Below, in pieces: positions 9,385 to 18,843 of a stretch of DNA of 64,000 bases. Source of the DNA: an uncultured Bacilli bacterium. Its GTDB lineage: Bacteria > Bacillota_I > Bacilli_A > RF39 > UBA660. Where the stretch lies: contig CAKOUR010000004.1 of the NCBI GenBank assembly GCA_934120635.1, positions 28,312-92,311 on the forward strand. The letters are read 5' to 3'. Under the pieces are notes generated by a model. The model did no database searches and had not been told where the DNA came from. It saw only the letters and a list, made by a program, of their open reading frames with translations. The first letter of the stretch is position 1. Each line of letters begins with the position of its first letter. The position numbers were made by a program, and so were the translations under genes.

Positions 9385-10485
9385 GTGGAAGTAGAAGAAG
9401 GGTTAATTCCATTAAAGGTTAATACTTCTAAAGATGGGGGAGTAGCTTTAAAATTAAGAAATGGTATTGGGACATCTAGTGATATAATATCTGAATTAAA
9501 TAATGATACTGTTATTTATACTCATGATAAATATTTATTGGAGTTAGGTAATAATGTTGATGATGATGGAAGAAAATGGCTTAAGGTTATACTTGTTACT
9601 GGTGAAACTGGTTATGTTTGTTATGATTATGTAGAATTTAGAGAGAAAAAGCAAGAAAAAAATGATAATGTTTATACTTTAACTTTTGGAAATGAGGGTC
9701 AAAAAGAAGGATATTTTGGTATAGATGTTGATTGTTATATTGATTATAAAGCTTTCGAAAAGATTCTTCAAAATAATTTTTATGTTGAAGATAAGGAAAA
9801 AGGGTTTAGTTCTAATTGTAAGCCATCATTTGTTATTATTAAATTAGGTGCTACTTACTATGGTAGAAATTATGAAAAGGATAATATAGTTTGTTGTAGG
9901 AATCAAGAAAATGTAGATAAATTGGTAAATTTATGTGAAAAATATGAGGTTCCTTATGGTTTTTATTATTATTCTCAGGCAATAACTACAAATGAGGCAG
10001 ATACTGAGGTAGATTTTATAAAAAATGAATATAATCGATATAAAAATAATAATTATAATGTTTTGCCTATATATTATGATTATGAGAGTGATGGAGAAGA
10101 TAGAAGACTTGTTACTTATGCTAATGATGGTCAGAGAAGAGAGGAATTAGCTAATGTATTAAATTATGCTATGAATAAATTAAGAATTGAAACGGAAGCA
10201 GAGGTTTGTATTTATAGTAGTATAAATGCGTTAGATACTATATTTGATTTTGATATATTAGAGGATGTTAATAAGCAGAATTGTTGGGTTGTTGAGTGGG
10301 AGAGTGAGGCACATTCTAATAATTATGTAAGTAAATATCCTAAGGTAGTAGAAAATATTGGATTAAGACAAATTGCTGGAGATAAGACATTAGGTGATAT
10401 TCAAGTAGATTATGATTTTATTGATAAAGTATATTTTGAAAATATTTTAAAAAATAGGTTAGGTATTTCTAATATTATTAGATAA
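9385..10485 (+). CDS. SH3 and GH25 lysozyme domains, C-terminal part of the frameshifted gene
   Basis: This frame carries one more SH3-like repeat (LRNGIGTSSDIISELN, then TGETGYVCYDYVEF) and a glycoside hydrolase family 25 domain. GH25 features are the start GIDVDCYIDY with the catalytic Asp, PIYYDYES for the second acidic pair, and ending strands typical of the fold. The frame is open from 9331 (TTG); a GTG at 9385 has AAGGA seven bases upstream, so reinitiation after the stop at 9374 is possible. That product would lack a signal peptide, which makes a wall lysozyme useless inside the cell, so a single frameshifted gene is the better reading. GH25 enzymes cleave the MurNAc-GlcNAc bond of peptidoglycan. 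Confidence 0.65.
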   Translation: MEVEEGLIPLKVNTSKDGGVALKLRNGIGTSSDIISELNNDTVIYTHDKYLLELGNNVDDDGRKWLKVILVTGETGYVCYDYVEFREKKQEKNDNVYTLTFGNEGQKEGYFGIDVDCYIDYKAFEKILQNNFYVEDKEKGFSSNCKPSFVIIKLGATYYGRNYEKDNIVCCRNQENVDKLVNLCEKYEVPYGFYYYSQAITTNEADTEVDFIKNEYNRYKNNNYNVLPIYYDYESDGEDRRLVTYANDGQRREELANVLNYAMNKLRIETEAEVCIYSSINALDTIFDFDILEDVNKQNCWVVEWESEAHSNNYVSKYPKVVENIGLRQIAGDKTLGDIQVDYDFIDKVYFENILKNRLGISNIIR

Positions 10486-10502
10486 GTTTTAAATTTTTGG
10501 TT

Positions 10503-10542
10503 AAAGAATAAAAGATTTATATAGAATTTTTTATTCTTTTTT
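10503..10542 (+). terminator. Intrinsic terminator
   Basis: AAAGAATAAAA (10503-10513) pairs with TTTTATTCTTT (10529-10539), followed by more T. It closes the GH25 transcript. Confidence 0.6.
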
Positions 10543-10575
10543 GTATTATTATTGAAAGATAAAGTATTAATTTGG

Positions 10576-10604
10576 TTGTATTATTTTTTAAAATCTTTTA
10601 TACT
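10576..10604 (+). promoter_or_regulatory. Probable promoter of the protease-cohesin operon
   Basis: TTGTAT (10576-10581), 17-base spacer, TATACT (10599-10604); AGGAGGAG precedes the ATG at 10629. Confidence 0.5.
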
Positions 10605-10628
10605 ATATATATAGTAGGAGGAGTATAG

Positions 10629-13600
10629 ATGAATAATATTTACAATAAAAAAAATTGGGTTTTAGTATTTTTAAGTATTTTACTTTTTGTTTTAGTTATT
10701 ATATATATTAAAGTAGATAAGTTTACTTATGCTTTTTCTGAATCTGTTAGTTCTGGAGAATATGTACTTAATCCAGATTGGGTAGAATATAGTAGTTTAT
10801 CTAATGAGGAACAATCAAAATATGAGGTAATTCCAGAAAAGTTTATTTATCCATATAAAGAAAATGATTCTTCTAAAATTAGTTTATTTAGTGCAAGAGA
10901 AGAAAATTATCCAGATTATTATAACTTAAATGATGATGGTTATTCTACTCCTCCTGATGATCAAGGAAGTTTAGGTATTTGTTGGGCTTTTGCCACTGCT
11001 AGTTCTATAGAAACCTATTTATTAAAAACAAACATTTCTAATATTAAGAATCCTATTAAGTTTTCTACTAGGCAATTAGATTATGCTAGTGTTCATAAAG
11101 ATTATATTATAGAAGGGTTTAATCCATATCAAATGGTAGAAAGAGTTTATCCTGGTAGTGCTGCTAGGTTTAATACGCCGTTTTTGTTATTATCGTATGG
11201 CATTTCTCCTGTTACAGTAGATAAGTTTAATGATTCTATAGATGATATGGGAAAAAAGAGTATTAGTGAGGTAATTAATTTAGATAATGTAGAATATAAT
11301 GTTGATAGTTATGTTAATTATGGTACAATTAGTGATTATAATTCACAAGATGTTAGAGAATCATGGATAAAAGAAATTAAAAATCATCTTTTAAATTATG
11401 GCTCTGTTGCAATATCAGTAAAAGGTTCTACTCCTTATTCTGCAGGAAGTTGTATTCATGTTAATGAAGATAAGTCTAATTTTCTTATTAATCAGAATGG
11501 GGAATGTAATGAAACTGGTGATGGTGGACATGCTATGGCAATTATTGGTTATGATGATAATTATACTTATCAATATTGTCGATTAAATTCTACTACATCT
11601 AATGATTTAACGAATTGTGATAATATTGTATCAGGAAAAGGAGCATTTATTTTAAAAAATTCTTGGGGTAATTCTTATCCTTATCCTTATTTAGCTTACA
11701 CTTCTAATGTAAATGGTAGTTATGGAATAACAGGCGTATCTAAAAAAAATTGGGATATTAATTATGATGTTACTAAGGAAAATGAAGGAATTTATGGGGA
11801 TAGTTTAAGTCAGATTACTTATTATAAGAGTGATAGGGAGAAAGAATTATTAAAGAGGGTATCTTTTTATTCTGTTAGTAATGGGAATAAAGAATATAAA
11901 GTATATATTAGTAGTAATGGAAAAGATGATTATCGTTTTATAGGTTCTTTAACTACAGATAAGGTTGGTTTAAATAGTATTAGTATAGGGGATGATGTTA
12001 TATTAGATAGTGATAAATTTTCAATTAAAATTACTTCTTCTAATGGTTATATTGATAAAATTTTTGCTTATACGAAAGAAGTTACTACTTCAGATGAATT
12101 GATGGTTGATACAATGATTAAAGATAAAAAGGAATATGAAATGAATGATTCTGAATTATTAATTTATAGTGTAACAAAAAATATTGTTAATGGAGGAAAG
12201 ATAGATTATCAATTATTTGATGAATCTGGCAATGATATTACTAATCTTTTAGATATTTCTAAAAATTATAATTTAAATTATCAAGTAAAGCCTACTATTA
12301 AGATTAAAAGTGTTTTACCTCAGGGAAATTTAGTTTTAAAAACCTTATATAATGGAGTAGAAGTAGATAATGATATTTTAAAAGTAAAGTCTTTAAAAAA
12401 TTTATGGTCTGGAGGAAATGGGACAATTAGTGATCCTTATTTGATTAGTAATGTAGATGAATTTAAAAAAATATTTACTAATGAAGATTATTTAAAAGTT
12501 AATTATAAATTAGTGAATGATTTAGATTTTTCTTCAGTTAAAGATTGGGATGCTGGGAATATTTCTAATTATCAAGCATTTTCTGGAACTTTAGATGGAG
12601 ATAATCATATAATTATGGGACTTAGTGCAAATAGTAATATTCCTTCTCTATTTTATTCTTTAAATAACTCTACGATAAAGAATATTATTTTTAGTGAGAT
12701 TAATTTAGAGGTAAAAGAATCAGGATGGGGAAATTTACTTTCAATGATGGCTCATGATTCTATTATTGAAAATATTATTATCACAAAGTCAGTAAAAATT
12801 GTTGGGAATGCTTCTTATGCTGGCGGTTTAATAGGCACTTCTTATAATACTTCATTTGATAGAATTGCAACATATGCTACTATTAATACGAATTATGAAT
12901 ATGATGGTGTTGCCTCTGGCATAGTTAATAAAGGATATGGAGTTAAATTAAATGAATGTTATAATTATGGTTCTATTACAGCTAAAAAAAGTATAGTAGG
13001 TGGCTTAGTTGGTATTTTAGGAAATTATTCTAATGAGGAAGGATTGATTCAAAATAGTTATAATTTTGGAGATGTTTCTTCTAGTCTTATTGGTGGAGGA
13101 TTAGTAGGTGAGGGTGAGAATTCTGTTTTAGAAAATACTTATAATGTTTTTTCTAAAGGATTAGGAAAGAATATTGGTAATATTATTGGTTCTTCTTCTT
13201 ATATGGGGATTAAGAATAGTTTTTATTTAGAAGATTATGGCAATGCTTTAACAAAAGATGTCAATAATTCTACTACTTTAGTAAATGTTATGGGAAAGAC
13301 AAATGAACAATTAAAGGCTAAAAATACTTATTTAAATTTTGATTTTGATGATATTTGGGAGATTAGTAGTAATAGTTATCCTAGTTTAAGGAATATAAGC
13401 TATTTATATTTAATGGATATTGAAGTAGAGAAAGAAATTCACTTAGAAGTAGGAGAGAAAAAAGAAATAGATTTATCTTTTAAACCTGATAGTGCTAGTA
13501 ATAAGAAAGTTCGCTATGAAGTAGAGAATTCTGATTTAATTCAATTAGATGATAATAGGATTACTGCTTTAAAGAAGGGAAATACTATATTAAAGATTTA

Positions 13601-14069
13601 TGCTTTAGATGGTAGTGAAATTGTGAAAGAAATTCCTATTACTATTACTTTAGAGGAAATTAATTTAGATGATTATGAAGTAATGGAAGATAATTATTTA
13701 AAGATAGGAGAAAATTATACACCAGATGTTTTAAAGAATAATATTTATCAAGGAAATAAATTTCAAATCCATATCTCTAGTAAAAATCCTTATATAGGAA
13801 CAGGAGATAAGATCAGTATTTTTAATCAAAATAATACTTTAAATAAAGAGTACACTGCTGTTATTTTAGGAGATATTACTGGTAATGGTATTATTGATAT
13901 TGGAGATGTTGCTAAGTTATATCAACATATTAGAGGATCATTTGAAATGAAAAAAGAATTTATTTTAGCAGGTGATGTTTATAGAGATTCAAAACTAGAA
14001 TTAAATGATGTTGCTAAATTATATCAATATGTAAGAGGTGGAATAGATAGTTTGGAGGGAGAAAGATGA
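10629..14069 (+). CDS. Secreted papain-like (C1) protease with GLUG repeats and a C-terminal dockerin
   Basis: An 1146-residue exported cysteine protease. A hydrophobic segment (10-28) may be a signal peptide or anchor. The C1 domain has Cys118 in DQGSLGICWAF, His301 in GDGGHAMAIIGY and Asn344 in ILKNSWGN, so the catalytic set is complete. A lectin-like beta domain follows (about 385-475), then GLUG-type repeats (GGLIGTSYN, GGLVGILGN, GGLVGEGEN, about 720-880) and a bacterial Ig-like segment (about 960-1030). The C-terminus (about 1076-1138) is a dockerin with two F-hand repeats, each a calcium loop followed by DVAKLYQ(H/Y)(I/V)RG; the second loop is degenerate (GDVYRDSKLELND). The stop overlaps the start of the next gene, which encodes a cohesin, so protease and scaffold are made together. 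Substrates are unknown. Confidence 0.85.
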   Translation: MNNIYNKKNWVLVFLSILLFVLVIIYIKVDKFTYAFSESVSSGEYVLNPDWVEYSSLSNEEQSKYEVIPEKFIYPYKENDSSKISLFSAREENYPDYYNLNDDGYSTPPDDQGSLGICWAFATASSIETYLLKTNISNIKNPIKFSTRQLDYASVHKDYIIEGFNPYQMVERVYPGSAARFNTPFLLLSYGISPVTVDKFNDSIDDMGKKSISEVINLDNVEYNVDSYVNYGTISDYNSQDVRESWIKEIKNHLLNYGSVAISVKGSTPYSAGSCIHVNEDKSNFLINQNGECNETGDGGHAMAIIGYDDNYTYQYCRLNSTTSNDLTNCDNIVSGKGAFILKNSWGNSYPYPYLAYTSNVNGSYGITGVSKKNWDINYDVTKENEGIYGDSLSQITYYKSDREKELLKRVSFYSVSNGNKEYKVYISSNGKDDYRFIGSLTTDKVGLNSISIGDDVILDSDKFSIKITSSNGYIDKIFAYTKEVTTSDELMVDTMIKDKKEYEMNDSELLIYSVTKNIVNGGKIDYQLFDESGNDITNLLDISKNYNLNYQVKPTIKIKSVLPQGNLVLKTLYNGVEVDNDILKVKSLKNLWSGGNGTISDPYLISNVDEFKKIFTNEDYLKVNYKLVNDLDFSSVKDWDAGNISNYQAFSGTLDGDNHIIMGLSANSNIPSLFYSLNNSTIKNIIFSEINLEVKESGWGNLLSMMAHDSIIENIIITKSVKIVGNASYAGGLIGTSYNTSFDRIATYATINTNYEYDGVASGIVNKGYGVKLNECYNYGSITAKKSIVGGLVGILGNYSNEEGLIQNSYNFGDVSSSLIGGGLVGEGENSVLENTYNVFSKGLGKNIGNIIGSSSYMGIKNSFYLEDYGNALTKDVNNSTTLVNVMGKTNEQLKAKNTYLNFDFDDIWEISSNSYPSLRNISYLYLMDIEVEKEIHLEVGEKKEIDLSFKPDSASNKKVRYEVENSDLIQLDDNRITALKKGNTILKIYALDGSEIVKEIPITITLEEINLDDYEVMEDNYLKIGENYTPDVLKNNIYQGNKFQIHISSKNPYIGTGDKISIFNQNNTLNKEYTAVILGDITGNGIIDIGDVAKLYQHIRGSFEMKKEFILAGDVYRDSKLELNDVAKLYQYVRGGIDSLEGER

Positions 14070-15511
14070 TGAGATATCGATTATGTTTTTTTGTTACTGT
14101 ATTTCTTATTTTTCTTTCTCCTGTTTATGCAGATACTTCTCTTTCTTTAGCGTGTCCTAATACTAGTACTGTTGGTAGTACAATAAATTGTAATGTAGTT
14201 GTTAATAGTGATATTGATTTATCGGCTGTTGGCACTAGATTAAGATTAAGTAGTAATTTAGAGTTAGTAAAATTTACTACAGATTCTGTTTGGCAAGGAA
14301 CTGGAGATAATGGGAATATTCAATTGTATACTTTTCCTAACCAAAAAGGAAAGGTAAATCTTGGGGTAGCATCTATTAAAGTTTTGGAAAATCAAAATTC
14401 TAGTACAGGAACAATTTCTTTAGAAAATACAACTTTTTATGGAGATAATTTTAATGGGTTTAATGGTAAGAATGTTTCTTTTAATATTAAAGTTTTATCT
14501 ACAAATAATGATTTATCTAGTATTACTTTAGATAAGGGAAGTCTTACTCCTAATTTTAATAAAGATACTTTAAATTATCAAGTAACATTAGATAGTAGTA
14601 ATGTTACAATAGGAGCTGTTTCTTTAGATAAAAAAGCAACAGTAAGTGGAGTAGGTAATAAAGAATTAAAAGAAGGCAAAAATACTTTTGTCATTACTGT
14701 TACCAGTGAAGCTGGAGAAAAACGTGAATATCAAATTGTGATTACTAGACCAGTAAAGAAACAAGATAATTCTGAAAAGAAAGAAGATAATATTAAAAAA
14801 CCATCTAATAATGAAGAAAAAAAGAATTCTAATACTTCTTCAGATACAGAAACAAGTTCATCAAATCAAGAAAAGAAAGAAGAATTAAAGTTAAGAAAGT
14901 TAGTAGTAGATGGATATTCTCTAGATTTTCAGAAAGATAAAAATACTTATTCAGTAATTCTTTTAAATGATGAGAAGAAATTAGAAATAAAAGCAATTGC
15001 TTTTTCTGATGATATTAAAGTTACTATTTCTGGTAATGAAAATTTAAAAGTGGGAGAAAATAAAATTTCTATTCTTTTAGAAGATAAAGAGGGAAATAAA
15101 AATACTTATACTATCATTGCTACGAAGAAAAGTCAAGTTTGTGTGGTTAAAGATATTAAAGTAGTAGGATATAAGTTTAATTTTGATTGTAATAAGTATG
15201 AATATCAATTATCTATTAAGGATGAAGATAAATTAAATATAGATGTTGTTCCTACTAATGAGGATACTAAAATTAATATATATCATAATGATAATTTAAA
15301 AGATGGAGATATAATTACAATTTCAGTAAAGCATGGAGATAATGAGTATCAGTATTTGATTAAGATTTCTAAGAAAGAAGAAAATAGTACTATAATTACA
15401 GATAATAAAAAAGCCCTTATTTTAGGTGGAATAGTTATTGTTGGATTATTATACTTAGTAGGAAGGTTTATTTTAAAAAAAAAGTTTTTCTTTAAATCTA
15501 AGGAGATTTAA
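14066..15511 (+). CDS. Membrane-anchored cohesin protein with cadherin-like beta-sandwich repeats
   Basis: A 481-residue surface protein. A signal peptide ends at about residue 22 (VYADTS). Residues 23-150 look like a cohesin domain: the start SLSLACPNTSTVGSTINCNV, central AVGTRLRLSSNLELVKF, and the end FNGKNVSFNIKV. Three cadherin-like beta-sandwich modules (PF12733 type) follow, each beginning L-x-x-[LI]-x-[LV] and ending in a tyrosine-rich strand (KREYQIVITR; NTYTIIATK; EYQYLIKIS). A low-complexity K/E/N/S linker lies between modules 1 and 2. A single C-terminal helix (ALILGGIVIVGLLYLVGRFI) with a KKK-rich tail anchors it. It overlaps the dockerin-bearing protease by 4 bases (ATGA), so I infer that it is the membrane receptor for that protease's dockerin. 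Confidence 0.8.
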   Translation: MMRYRLCFFVTVFLIFLSPVYADTSLSLACPNTSTVGSTINCNVVVNSDIDLSAVGTRLRLSSNLELVKFTTDSVWQGTGDNGNIQLYTFPNQKGKVNLGVASIKVLENQNSSTGTISLENTTFYGDNFNGFNGKNVSFNIKVLSTNNDLSSITLDKGSLTPNFNKDTLNYQVTLDSSNVTIGAVSLDKKATVSGVGNKELKEGKNTFVITVTSEAGEKREYQIVITRPVKKQDNSEKKEDNIKKPSNNEEKKNSNTSSDTETSSSNQEKKEELKLRKLVVDGYSLDFQKDKNTYSVILLNDEKKLEIKAIAFSDDIKVTISGNENLKVGENKISILLEDKEGNKNTYTIIATKKSQVCVVKDIKVVGYKFNFDCNKYEYQLSIKDEDKLNIDVVPTNEDTKINIYHNDNLKDGDIITISVKHGDNEYQYLIKISKKEENSTIITDNKKALILGGIVIVGLLYLVGRFILKKKFFFKSKEI

Positions 15512-15519
15512 AGATAATT

Positions 15520-15565
15520 AAAAAGGACAGTTTTAGGAATTATATTCCACGTTGTCCTTTTTTTT
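15520..15565. terminator. Bidirectional terminator between convergent genes
   Basis: AAAAAGGACA (15520-15529) pairs with TGTCC plus T-run (15553-15565), with an inner GGAAT/ATTCC stem. The A-run on one side and the T-run on the other serve both strands; it overlaps the last codon of the minus-strand gene. Confidence 0.75.
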
Positions 15566-16147
15566 ATTATTAGTTTTTTCTAAATTAAATATTTTTTCTA
15601 GATCTTTTTTGTCTGATATAAATGATACTAATAGCAGTATACTTATTATTATGTAATTAATTAGAGAAATATTCCATTCTGAATCTATAACATATTTGCT
15701 AGGGTCGTTAGGATTATACTTTACTGTTGCTGTTTTTTTAAAAGCTGAGCGGCTATTTTCTGAGTTTGATGTTCCTAAATAGGTAATGCCATTTACTGTA
15801 TATTCATATTCAGCAGTACATAATTCACTTCCTTCATCATAGTAGCAATTTTTATAATCTATAAGTTTTCCTTCTGTTTTTAAATAATTCTTAGTTTTAT
15901 TGGCATCGGACATATTAATATATATTGTAAGACCAATAATAAATAAAAATCCTAAAATAAATGGACTTAATACTATCAAAAGTATTCTAGTTATTAGTTT
16001 TCTAGCATTATTTTGCATTATATTTTTTTGTTGTTCATTGTAGATAGGATCTGAATTGATATTATTTAATTCTGTGTTACAGAACTCACATCTTATGTTT
16101 GTATTTTTATTTTCTTTTCCACAATTTGGACATTGAACGGTATTCAT
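15533..16147 (-). CDS. Zinc-ribbon membrane protein with a DUF3592-like domain
   Basis: About 204 residues from an ATG at 16147 with AGGAGG close upstream; an upstream in-frame ATG would add 14 residues but overlaps the neighbouring gene and has no ribosome site. The N-terminus is a CxxC-x11-CxxC zinc ribbon (CPNCGKENKNTNIRCEFC). A membrane helix (about 50-75) is followed by an extracytoplasmic DUF3592-like part (TEGKLIDYKNCYY, then AEYEYTVNGITYLGTS) and a second helix near the end. It is the last gene of the LemA/DUF2207 operon, 35 bases after the previous stop. Function unknown; such ribbon-plus-membrane proteins often accompany LemA clusters. Confidence 0.7.
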   Translation of the reverse strand: MNTVQCPNCGKENKNTNIRCEFCNTELNNINSDPIYNEQQKNIMQNNARKLITRILLIVLSPFILGFLFIIGLTIYINMSDANKTKNYLKTEGKLIDYKNCYYDEGSELCTAEYEYTVNGITYLGTSNSENSRSAFKKTATVKYNPNDPSKYVIDSEWNISLINYIIISILLLVSFISDKKDLEKIFNLEKTNNKKKDNVEYNS

Positions 16148-16182
16148 TTTTCCTCCTTTTTTTATTATTAAGTGAAAAGTGG

Positions 16183-18165
16183 CTACCATGAGCCACCTCC
16201 ACCTCCACCAGAACCACCACCTGATGATCCTCCACCAGATGATCCTCCACTTGATGAACTGTAAGTCATTGTTGTTTGAGCAGTATTCATTGTAGAGTTT
16301 ATGAATGATCCGAATGCTATTGTATTAAATCCACTAGGACTATCATACCAAGAAGGAGCTTGCATAGAAATCGTTTCAAATTTTTTAATCCATTTGTCTG
16401 ATACTCCTAAAACATAGGCATATGGTAGAATATTATAAAAATATGTTGGATTTTGCATTACTAATGATTCTAATTTATCTTTTTCTGCTGTTTGTAGAAA
16501 TTTTTTAAATCCTTTTAATTTTCCTAACATTTCATTGCCATATGGTGTTCTTTTTGGTAAATAACTTAAGCATATAACCATTCCTGCAACACATGCTAAT
16601 CCCCAAAAGTATTCTATTAAATAAATTGAGTCTTGTTTTAATGTTGGAAATACTATAAATGCCCATGGAATACCACCAAAACCTAATCCCCAGATAAGTC
16701 CAAATATTATGGTTTGTATTTTTGAGCGTTTTGGTTTACCATTTGTATAAACAGTTTGTGTTTCTCCAAATACTAATTTAAATAAAACCGTGAAGCCAAG
16801 TCCTGGAAATATTAGTGCTATTAATAATTTATCAAAATTTCCATAGTTAAAAATTGGAGGAATAGTAATTAGGCAATATGTTATACTAATCATTAGTATA
16901 ATGAATATCTTTTTATTTGATGCCGATTTTTCAAAAACTTTGTTTATATTCTCTTTAGAATTAATGTTATCTAATATTTTATTTGTAGTGATATAGAAAT
17001 TATCATATAAATCTTTTGATGTAACTTCATTGATATTTTCTGGAGTTGACTTTTCTTTAGATTTATTAAATAAAGAATTTAGTGTTGGTTGTTTGGTAAA
17101 TAGACCATTAAAAAATGTTTGTTCATTAATATTATTTCCATCATATTCTTTTAGTTTTGTTATTTTAAAATAATTTGATTTAAAGAATAAATTTTTTTGT
17201 TCTATTTCAGATATTTTAATATATCCTTGATTTGCTAAATAGATTAGTAATGAAGTTACATCTTGAGACTCAGCTTTTCCTTTGTATAGGAATCCAATTT
17301 CTAGGCTATTGAATCCTTGTGGTGGATAAAACTCAATGGTTTCTATAACTTGATCATCACGACCAAATTTATACCATAATAGTATAGAAATTATTAAAAA
17401 TATTATAGGAATTAATGCTAAAGTATAATTTATTATATTTGTATCTAATTTCGCTCCAATAAAATATCCTTCTTCTAATTCACATCTTATTGTTAATGCT
17501 TCGTTGGGATTAAGAATTCCATTATAATTTCCTATTATTGTATTTTCATTAATTGTATAATTAATTTTATCATTTTTTGTTGAACCTATCGTTCCTGATG
17601 AAAAACCAAGTTTATTTGTATCAAATTTTTTAGGCATAGTAACAGTAAAAGTTATATTTCCAATTACTGTGTCCCATTCATTTCCAATGATATTATAATA
17701 TAATTCATCATAATCTTTCATTGGATCTTTTCCTAAATTATATGTATATTTGATTGTATATTTTTGTTCACCTGTTAGACTTTTGTCAGCAGATCCTATT
17801 TTTATTTTGTAATTTCCATTTTCTCGTGAAGTTGTATATTCATTATCTACACTTAAATTTGTTATTTGTGTACGATTAGTGGAAGTAGTTCCATCTAATC
17901 TTGTAATGGTATTTTTTAATGGAATAATTCTAAAGATTCCGTGTTTTGGTACATTAAAATATGCTGTAATTGTTTCTGTTATATTTAGGGTATTGTTTTC
18001 GTTAACTACAATATCTATATCATATTTATCAATTACATAATCGTAAGAATTATATTTGCTATTGATGCTAGGAGTTAAATTTTGGCTTGTTGTTGCGTAA
18101 ACTTCTTGCAAGTTTATAATTATTAGAGATAAGGCAATGGTAATAATTAAGTAAATTTTTTTCAT
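16183..18165 (-). CDS. DUF2207 membrane protein
   Basis: A 660-residue protein of the DUF2207 family. A signal peptide (MKKIYLIITIALSLIIINLQ) precedes an extracellular beta domain of about 210 residues with typical elements (YVIDKYDIDIVVNENNTLNI; HGIFRIIP). A membrane helix follows near residue 240, a cytoplasmic region with a winged-helix-like part (TSLLIYLANQGYIKI), more helices at about 420-455 and 495-535, and a C-terminal tail of Gly and Ser ending GGGGGGSW. That Gly-rich end is characteristic of the family. It sits 25 bases after lemA, the usual pairing, suggesting a shared envelope role. The molecular activity of DUF2207 is not established. Confidence 0.85.
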   Translation of the reverse strand: MKKIYLIITIALSLIIINLQEVYATTSQNLTPSINSKYNSYDYVIDKYDIDIVVNENNTLNITETITAYFNVPKHGIFRIIPLKNTITRLDGTTSTNRTQITNLSVDNEYTTSRENGNYKIKIGSADKSLTGEQKYTIKYTYNLGKDPMKDYDELYYNIIGNEWDTVIGNITFTVTMPKKFDTNKLGFSSGTIGSTKNDKINYTINENTIIGNYNGILNPNEALTIRCELEEGYFIGAKLDTNIINYTLALIPIIFLIISILLWYKFGRDDQVIETIEFYPPQGFNSLEIGFLYKGKAESQDVTSLLIYLANQGYIKISEIEQKNLFFKSNYFKITKLKEYDGNNINEQTFFNGLFTKQPTLNSLFNKSKEKSTPENINEVTSKDLYDNFYITTNKILDNINSKENINKVFEKSASNKKIFIILMISITYCLITIPPIFNYGNFDKLLIALIFPGLGFTVLFKLVFGETQTVYTNGKPKRSKIQTIIFGLIWGLGFGGIPWAFIVFPTLKQDSIYLIEYFWGLACVAGMVICLSYLPKRTPYGNEMLGKLKGFKKFLQTAEKDKLESLVMQNPTYFYNILPYAYVLGVSDKWIKKFETISMQAPSWYDSPSGFNTIAFGSFINSTMNTAQTTMTYSSSSGGSSGGGSSGGGSGGGGGGSW

Positions 18166-18190
18166 TTTTTTTGCTGTACTCCTTTATCAA

Positions 18191-18739
18191 TTATAGTTTA
18201 ATTTTGATGTTTTCTCTTTCCGTTGTGTTTGCCTCGAACATTGTTTTTGAGTGATATCCAAATATTTTTGCAAAAATATTACTTGGAAACATTTCTACTT
18301 TGTTGTTGTAAATTTTAACAATACCATTGTAATATTTTCTTGAATTAGCAATGTCTTCTTCAATTTTTGCTAATTGATTACTTAAATTTTTAAAATTTTC
18401 ATTTGCTTTTAATTCAGGATAATTTTCTGATAATGCTATAATTTTGCCAACGTTATTTGAGATTTGTTCATTTGTTTTAATTTTTTCATCGTTAGTCATT
18501 TTATCATAAATATTATTTCTTAGTTCTATTATTTCTTTTAATGTATCTTTTTCGTGTTTTGTGTACGCTTTTACAGTTTCAATTATATTGGGAATTAAAT
18601 CCCATCTTTTCTTTAAATATACATCCATTGTAGAAAAAGCTTCTTTTACATCATTGTTTAATTTTATGAAGTTGTTATATAAAATAAATGTATAAATAAT
18701 TATCAAAATAATAATTACAATAGTTATATAAATCCACAT
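18191..18739 (-). CDS. lemA: LemA family protein
   Basis: A 182-residue LemA-family protein: one N-terminal membrane helix (about 2-24) with the rest a helical bundle on the cytoplasmic side or outside, depending on topology. Diagnostic segments are YNNFIKLNNDVKEAFSTMDV, LKKRWDLIPNIIETVKAYT and the end NSRKYYNGIVKIYNNKVEMF. It starts at an ATG with AGGAGG on the minus strand (about 18750) and leads the operon with the DUF2207 and zinc-ribbon genes. The family is widespread in bacteria; its biochemical role remains unclear. Confidence 0.9.
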   Translation of the reverse strand: MWIYITIVIIILIIIYTFILYNNFIKLNNDVKEAFSTMDVYLKKRWDLIPNIIETVKAYTKHEKDTLKEIIELRNNIYDKMTNDEKIKTNEQISNNVGKIIALSENYPELKANENFKNLSNQLAKIEEDIANSRKYYNGIVKIYNNKVEMFPSNIFAKIFGYHSKTMFEANTTERENIKIKL

Positions 18740-18843
18740 ATTTTCACCTCCTATTATGAATTTATTTTATCATAGTTTTAGGTTTAATTAAATAGTATTT
18801 CTTTCTTTTTTCTTTCATATATTTTTCTTGAAAGGGGGATATG

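Noticed and set aside
9361..9390. Programmed +1 frameshift in the GH25 gene
   Set aside because: No recognisable slippery motif or stimulator beyond the A-run; mutation, slippage or sequencing error explains it more simply.
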